DNA of 26,448 bases, from assembly GCA_004356335.1 (NCBI GenBank), contig SMXP01000166.1:1-26448 (forward strand), written 5' to 3'. The notes beneath the pieces were generated by a model. It was not told where the DNA came from. It saw only the letters and a list, made by a program, of their open reading frames with translations, and did no database searches. The first letter of the stretch is position 1, and the number at the start of each line of letters is the position of its first letter. Both the position numbers and the translations under genes were made by a program. This document shows, in pieces, positions 23,979 through 26,448 of the stretch. The stretch is from Alphaproteobacteria bacterium (GTDB lineage: Bacteria > Pseudomonadota > Alphaproteobacteria > SMXP01).

Positions 23979-25064
23979 TCAACCGACTAAGCCACTCAAG
24001 GTCAAACCCCAATAAAGCAGCCCCGATAAGATCATAGCGGTGGGTAGGGTCAATACCCATGCCGAGGCGATGCCCGATAACAGCCTCCAATTGGCGTTGC
24101 GCTCGGCCACGCCGATCCCCATGATCGCGCCAACGGATACATGGGTGGTAGAGACAGGTAGACCATAACTCGATGCCATGATCACGAGCAAACTGGTGAT
24201 GACATTGGCCAATGTGCCCTGTGCCGGCGACAAGGGGGTAATCTTGTTGGACATGGTGACGGCAACGCGTCGCGACTGCAAAAGGCCGCCCAACGCCATG
24301 GCGATCGCGATAAAGAAAATGCTGACACGAAGATCCAGCGCGCCGGCAGCAAGAGCAATGGCGACAATCTTAGGCGTGTCGTTTAGTCCGCGCGCAAAAC
24401 CCACGGCGCCGGCGCTTAAGAAATGAAGGCAATCGGCTGACCGGCGCATGGTATTAAGCGCCACAGCTATGGCCGTTGCCGCTTCGGTCTTATGTTGCGA
24501 CTGTTTTGCTTCATTGAGTTCGGATCTGGCCAAGGCCATAGCCGGTCGCTTGGGCGGCGCGCCGAACCAATCATCAAGCGCCGGCATGGTGACAACGCGG
24601 CGGACCATGGGATAGAGGCCGGTAATGATCAAGATCGGCAGAATGGGGCCAAGCGCGAGCGGCAACAAAAAGCTCTGTCCTAGTTTGGCAAAATTAAGCT
24701 CGCTGCCTGCCGCGATCAATCCGGCGCCCATAATAGCGCCGACCAGGGAATGAGTTGTTGAAATGGGAATGCCGCGCAGCGCCGCCAAGAACACGGTGAG
24801 GCCGGCGGCGAGTATCACCGCCAGTGCAAAAGCGGGCGTGCCGATCAGCCATTCCGGGACCAATCCTTTGCCGCTGAAAAGCGTCAGCAATTTCTCGGCG
24901 AATGCGGCCGCCGCAAGGGAACCGGCAAATGTGCTGACGGTGGCCCAGGCCAGGGCGGTTCGAAACGACGCAACGCCGCTGCCCCACAATGTGGCGACGC
25001 CCTTGAAATTATCGTTGGCGCCATTGGCGTAGGCCAAGAAAAGCGCTGCGCCGAATATGATCAT
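23979..25064 (-). CDS. pit: Inorganic phosphate transporter, Pit family
   Basis: A 361-residue membrane protein with the two Pit half-repeats: ANGANDNFKGVATLWGSG near residues 13-30 and FARGLNDTPKIVAIA in the second half. About ten hydrophobic segments are evident, with a cytoplasmic loop near 165-195. Pit carriers take up phosphate with a cation and commonly admit arsenate too. ATG 25064 gives the usual short N-terminus; a TTG at 25076 would add four residues. It is 35 bases from the ArsM-like gene on the same strand and probably shares its transcript. No phoU-like gene is next to it. Confidence 0.9.
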   Translation of the reverse strand: MIIFGAALFLAYANGANDNFKGVATLWGSGVASFRTALAWATVSTFAGSLAAAAFAEKLLTLFSGKGLVPEWLIGTPAFALAVILAAGLTVFLAALRGIPISTTHSLVGAIMGAGLIAAGSELNFAKLGQSFLLPLALGPILPILIITGLYPMVRRVVTMPALDDWFGAPPKRPAMALARSELNEAKQSQHKTEAATAIAVALNTMRRSADCLHFLSAGAVGFARGLNDTPKIVAIALAAGALDLRVSIFFIAIAMALGGLLQSRRVAVTMSNKITPLSPAQGTLANVITSLLVIMASSYGLPVSTTHVSVGAIMGIGVAERNANWRLLSGIASAWVLTLPTAMILSGLLYWGLTLSGLVG

Positions 25065-25190
25065 GATTCCCGTCAAATATCATCGCCCTGACAAGGTCGC
25101 TCACGGATTGTCCCGCAACAGGGACTGTATCGGATTCATCGGCGAAGGGCCAAACAAGCGGAGTCAACATTGCGTGAGCAGGCCCCGCGC

Positions 25191-25230
25191 CGGCCTTCGC
25201 CGGGGCACGCTTTTCCTGAATGCGCTCTAG
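25191..25230. repeat. Half copy D of the intergenic repeat
   Basis: Bases 25191-25230 match 931-970 of module A2 at 39 of 40 positions, including the right arm GAATGCGCTCTAG and the CGGCCTTCGCCGGGG hairpin region. The left arm GCGCATTC is missing, so this is a truncated copy. Confidence 0.85.
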
Positions 25231-25399
25231 AAAATTCAGATCGAATTTTTTTGCAAGAGCGTTCCGGACGGGCCCCTGTCCGACCGCAAATTGTCTGGGT
25301 GGCAGATCTGGATGTGCCAAGCGTTTCCCAACTCTTGTGGCATAGACCCGTACGAAGCAGAAGAATAAAGCCGCCGCCGAGTTTTTTGCATATTTCGTA

Positions 25400-25405
25400 T
25401 ATAAT
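25400..25405 (+). promoter_or_regulatory. Possible -10 box of the AztD-like gene
   Basis: TATAAT lies 39 bases before ATG 25445 in an AT-rich stretch. No matching -35 box is evident at 16-18 bases, so a regulator-dependent promoter or a chance match are both possible. Confidence 0.3.
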
Positions 25406-25444
25406 GATAGATAGTCAGACAGACCTTTGAAATTGGGGATCATC

Positions 25445-26448
25445 ATGTCTAGAGCCTACATTTCGCTAATGTTATCCGTATTGATGGCTGCTACCTTGCC
25501 GAGCACTTCATTCTCTCATGGCCCTGTGGACCGAGAATCTGAAGCGCAAGCAAGTCAAGGCCGCCTTTTCGCGGCCGATGCGGCGACGGGGGAAGTCATC
25601 GTCATTGATCTGCTGGATGGTGACACAATAGTTCGCCTGACCACACCACCCTACGTCATGCAGCTCGGGCTGAGCAGCGACGGGCAGTATCTATTCGCCA
25701 TGCGAGGCCGTAGCACTGATCGCGACTGGGTGACGATAATTCATACCGGTTTCGATGTGACCAGCGATAAGGTCCGGCCCCCCTATGTGGCCCGAACATT
25801 CCTGGGGTTTGACCCGGGTGGCGTGAGCAATGGCCGCTTGGCAACAGTGGGCGGCAAGGATGCCATTTTCATGGAGGACACGGGCGAAATCATCGTTTTC
25901 GAGAGTAACGGTTTCAGCGGGTTCGATGAAGTGAAGGTGCGCAAGTATGAGCTCGCTGGGCCCACCCATTACCACTATCTTGAGGCCGGCGATAACCTCT
26001 ACATCGGCCATCTCGAGCAGGGTTTCGTTCAAGTGTTGAACCGGGAGAGTGGTGCCGAGGTTGCCCGGATTTCCGGTTGCACCCGGTTGCACGGTAAGGC
26101 GCTCGATGAGCCCACGGGCCGGCTTTTTTTCCCTTGTCAATCAGACGTTCTAGTAATTGGCACACAAGGGGAAGAGGCCAATCGGGAGGTAGCGCGCATT
26201 AGCTATCCTGACCGTCAACGGGTGGCAAGTTTTCTAAAGGGAAAAGATCGAGTCTTTTGGGGCTATACCGAAGGGATACTCCCCATGCTCTACCGGCTTG
26301 ATGCTGCACGCGAACCCTATACCTTTGATATTCTTCCGATTGAAGCCTCTATTCGGCAAAACATTACCGAGGATGGCAGCCTGCTCCTGGTACTGACAAA
26401 GACGGGTGTTCTGGAGATTAGAGACGGTGGCAGCGGTGAACTCATTCG
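25445..26448 (+). CDS. Exported beta-propeller-like protein resembling zinc metallochaperone AztD (partial)
   Basis: The frame is open from ATG 25445 to the window end, giving 334 residues and no stop. GGGGA lies about five bases before the start. A signal peptide (about 1-24) precedes HGPVDRES. The rest shows short beta-rich repeats such as GRLFAADAATGEVIVIDL, suggesting a propeller exported to the periplasm. Candidate metal or structural residues include H175 and H177 (GPTHYHY), H189, H216 (TRLHGKA) and the pair C212/C231 around it. This pattern recalls AztD, a periplasmic zinc chaperone for the AztABC importer. No transporter gene is in view, so the name rests on resemblance; another YVTN/WD-like propeller is possible. 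Confidence 0.55.
   Translation, partial: MSRAYISLMLSVLMAATLPSTSFSHGPVDRESEAQASQGRLFAADAATGEVIVIDLLDGDTIVRLTTPPYVMQLGLSSDGQYLFAMRGRSTDRDWVTIIHTGFDVTSDKVRPPYVARTFLGFDPGGVSNGRLATVGGKDAIFMEDTGEIIVFESNGFSGFDEVKVRKYELAGPTHYHYLEAGDNLYIGHLEQGFVQVLNRESGAEVARISGCTRLHGKALDEPTGRLFFPCQSDVLVIGTQGEEANREVARISYPDRQRVASFLKGKDRVFWGYTEGILPMLYRLDAAREPYTFDILPIEASIRQNITEDGSLLLVLTKTGVLEIRDGGSGELI

Larger units (their letters stand above)
25065..25444. other. Divergent intergenic region between pit and the AztD-like gene
   Basis: These 380 bases hold the promoters for both divergent genes and a half repeat (copy D). The last 60 bases before 25445 are AT-rich and contain TATAAT. A minus-strand frame (25446-25009) crosses the region but enters pit in a different frame and looks spurious. 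I found no RNA gene and no recognisable Pho box. Confidence 0.5.

Noticed and set aside
25380..25410. Possible Zur-type operator before the AztD-like gene
   Set aside because: The AT-rich stretch has no clear dyad matching known zinc-regulator sites.
25009..25446. 145-codon minus-strand frame upstream of and into pit
   Set aside because: It ends inside pit in another frame, includes the repeat sequence and shows no domain.

Overview
The window reads as a chromosomal segment of an alphaproteobacterium, most likely from or near Rhodospirillales. I infer this from gene content and neighbourhood: MoxR-DUF58-BatA-like genes divergent from DUF1285 / CoA pyrophosphatase / DUF6111 / CCA transferase; a fused gamma-alpha 2-oxoacid:acceptor oxidoreductase with a GltD-like partner; and intergenic palindromic repeats of the TAGAGC...GCTCTA type. 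Base composition is moderate GC. I saw no insertion sequence, phage gene, rRNA, tRNA or CRISPR array.

Layout. (1) 1-2897, minus: moxR-like ATPase, DUF58 and the N-terminal part of a BatA/DUF4159-type membrane protein that leaves the window at base 1. (2) 2986-5826, plus: DUF1285, NUDIX CoA pyrophosphatase, DUF6111 and CCA-adding enzyme, tightly packed. (3) 12103-5883, minus: a GltD-like Fe-S flavoprotein, the fused gamma-alpha and beta subunits of a 2-oxoacid:acceptor oxidoreductase, then a secreted S10 peptidase. (4) 12396-13295, minus: a DhlA-like haloalkane dehalogenase, divergent from yjbQ (13339-13755, plus). (5) 14005-14751, minus: an alpha/beta hydrolase; 14945-17143, plus: a DsbD/ScsB-like thiol-disulfide transporter. 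(6) 25064-17274, minus: Pit phosphate transporter, ArsM-like arsenite methyltransferase, exported M1 aminopeptidase and an RND efflux pump without adjacent adaptor. (7) 25445-end, plus: an exported beta-propeller-like protein resembling the zinc chaperone AztD, cut by the window end.

How the genes work together. The clearest functional unit is the oxidoreductase cluster, where the flavoprotein could pass electrons between NAD(P)H and the 2-oxoacid oxidoreductase. pit and arsM are 35 bases or less apart, which links phosphate/arsenate uptake with arsenic methylation. The MoxR group is a chaperone/von Willebrand-type module.

The most distinctive non-coding signal is a family of intergenic palindromes with ends CTAGAGCGCATTC / GAATGCGCTCTAG. 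One composite element (844-970) splits the DUF58 and BatA-like genes. Two copies (5824 and 13851) share 48 identical bases and lie between convergent genes. A half copy lies at 25191. Two genes use a TAG at the element's edge as their stop codon.
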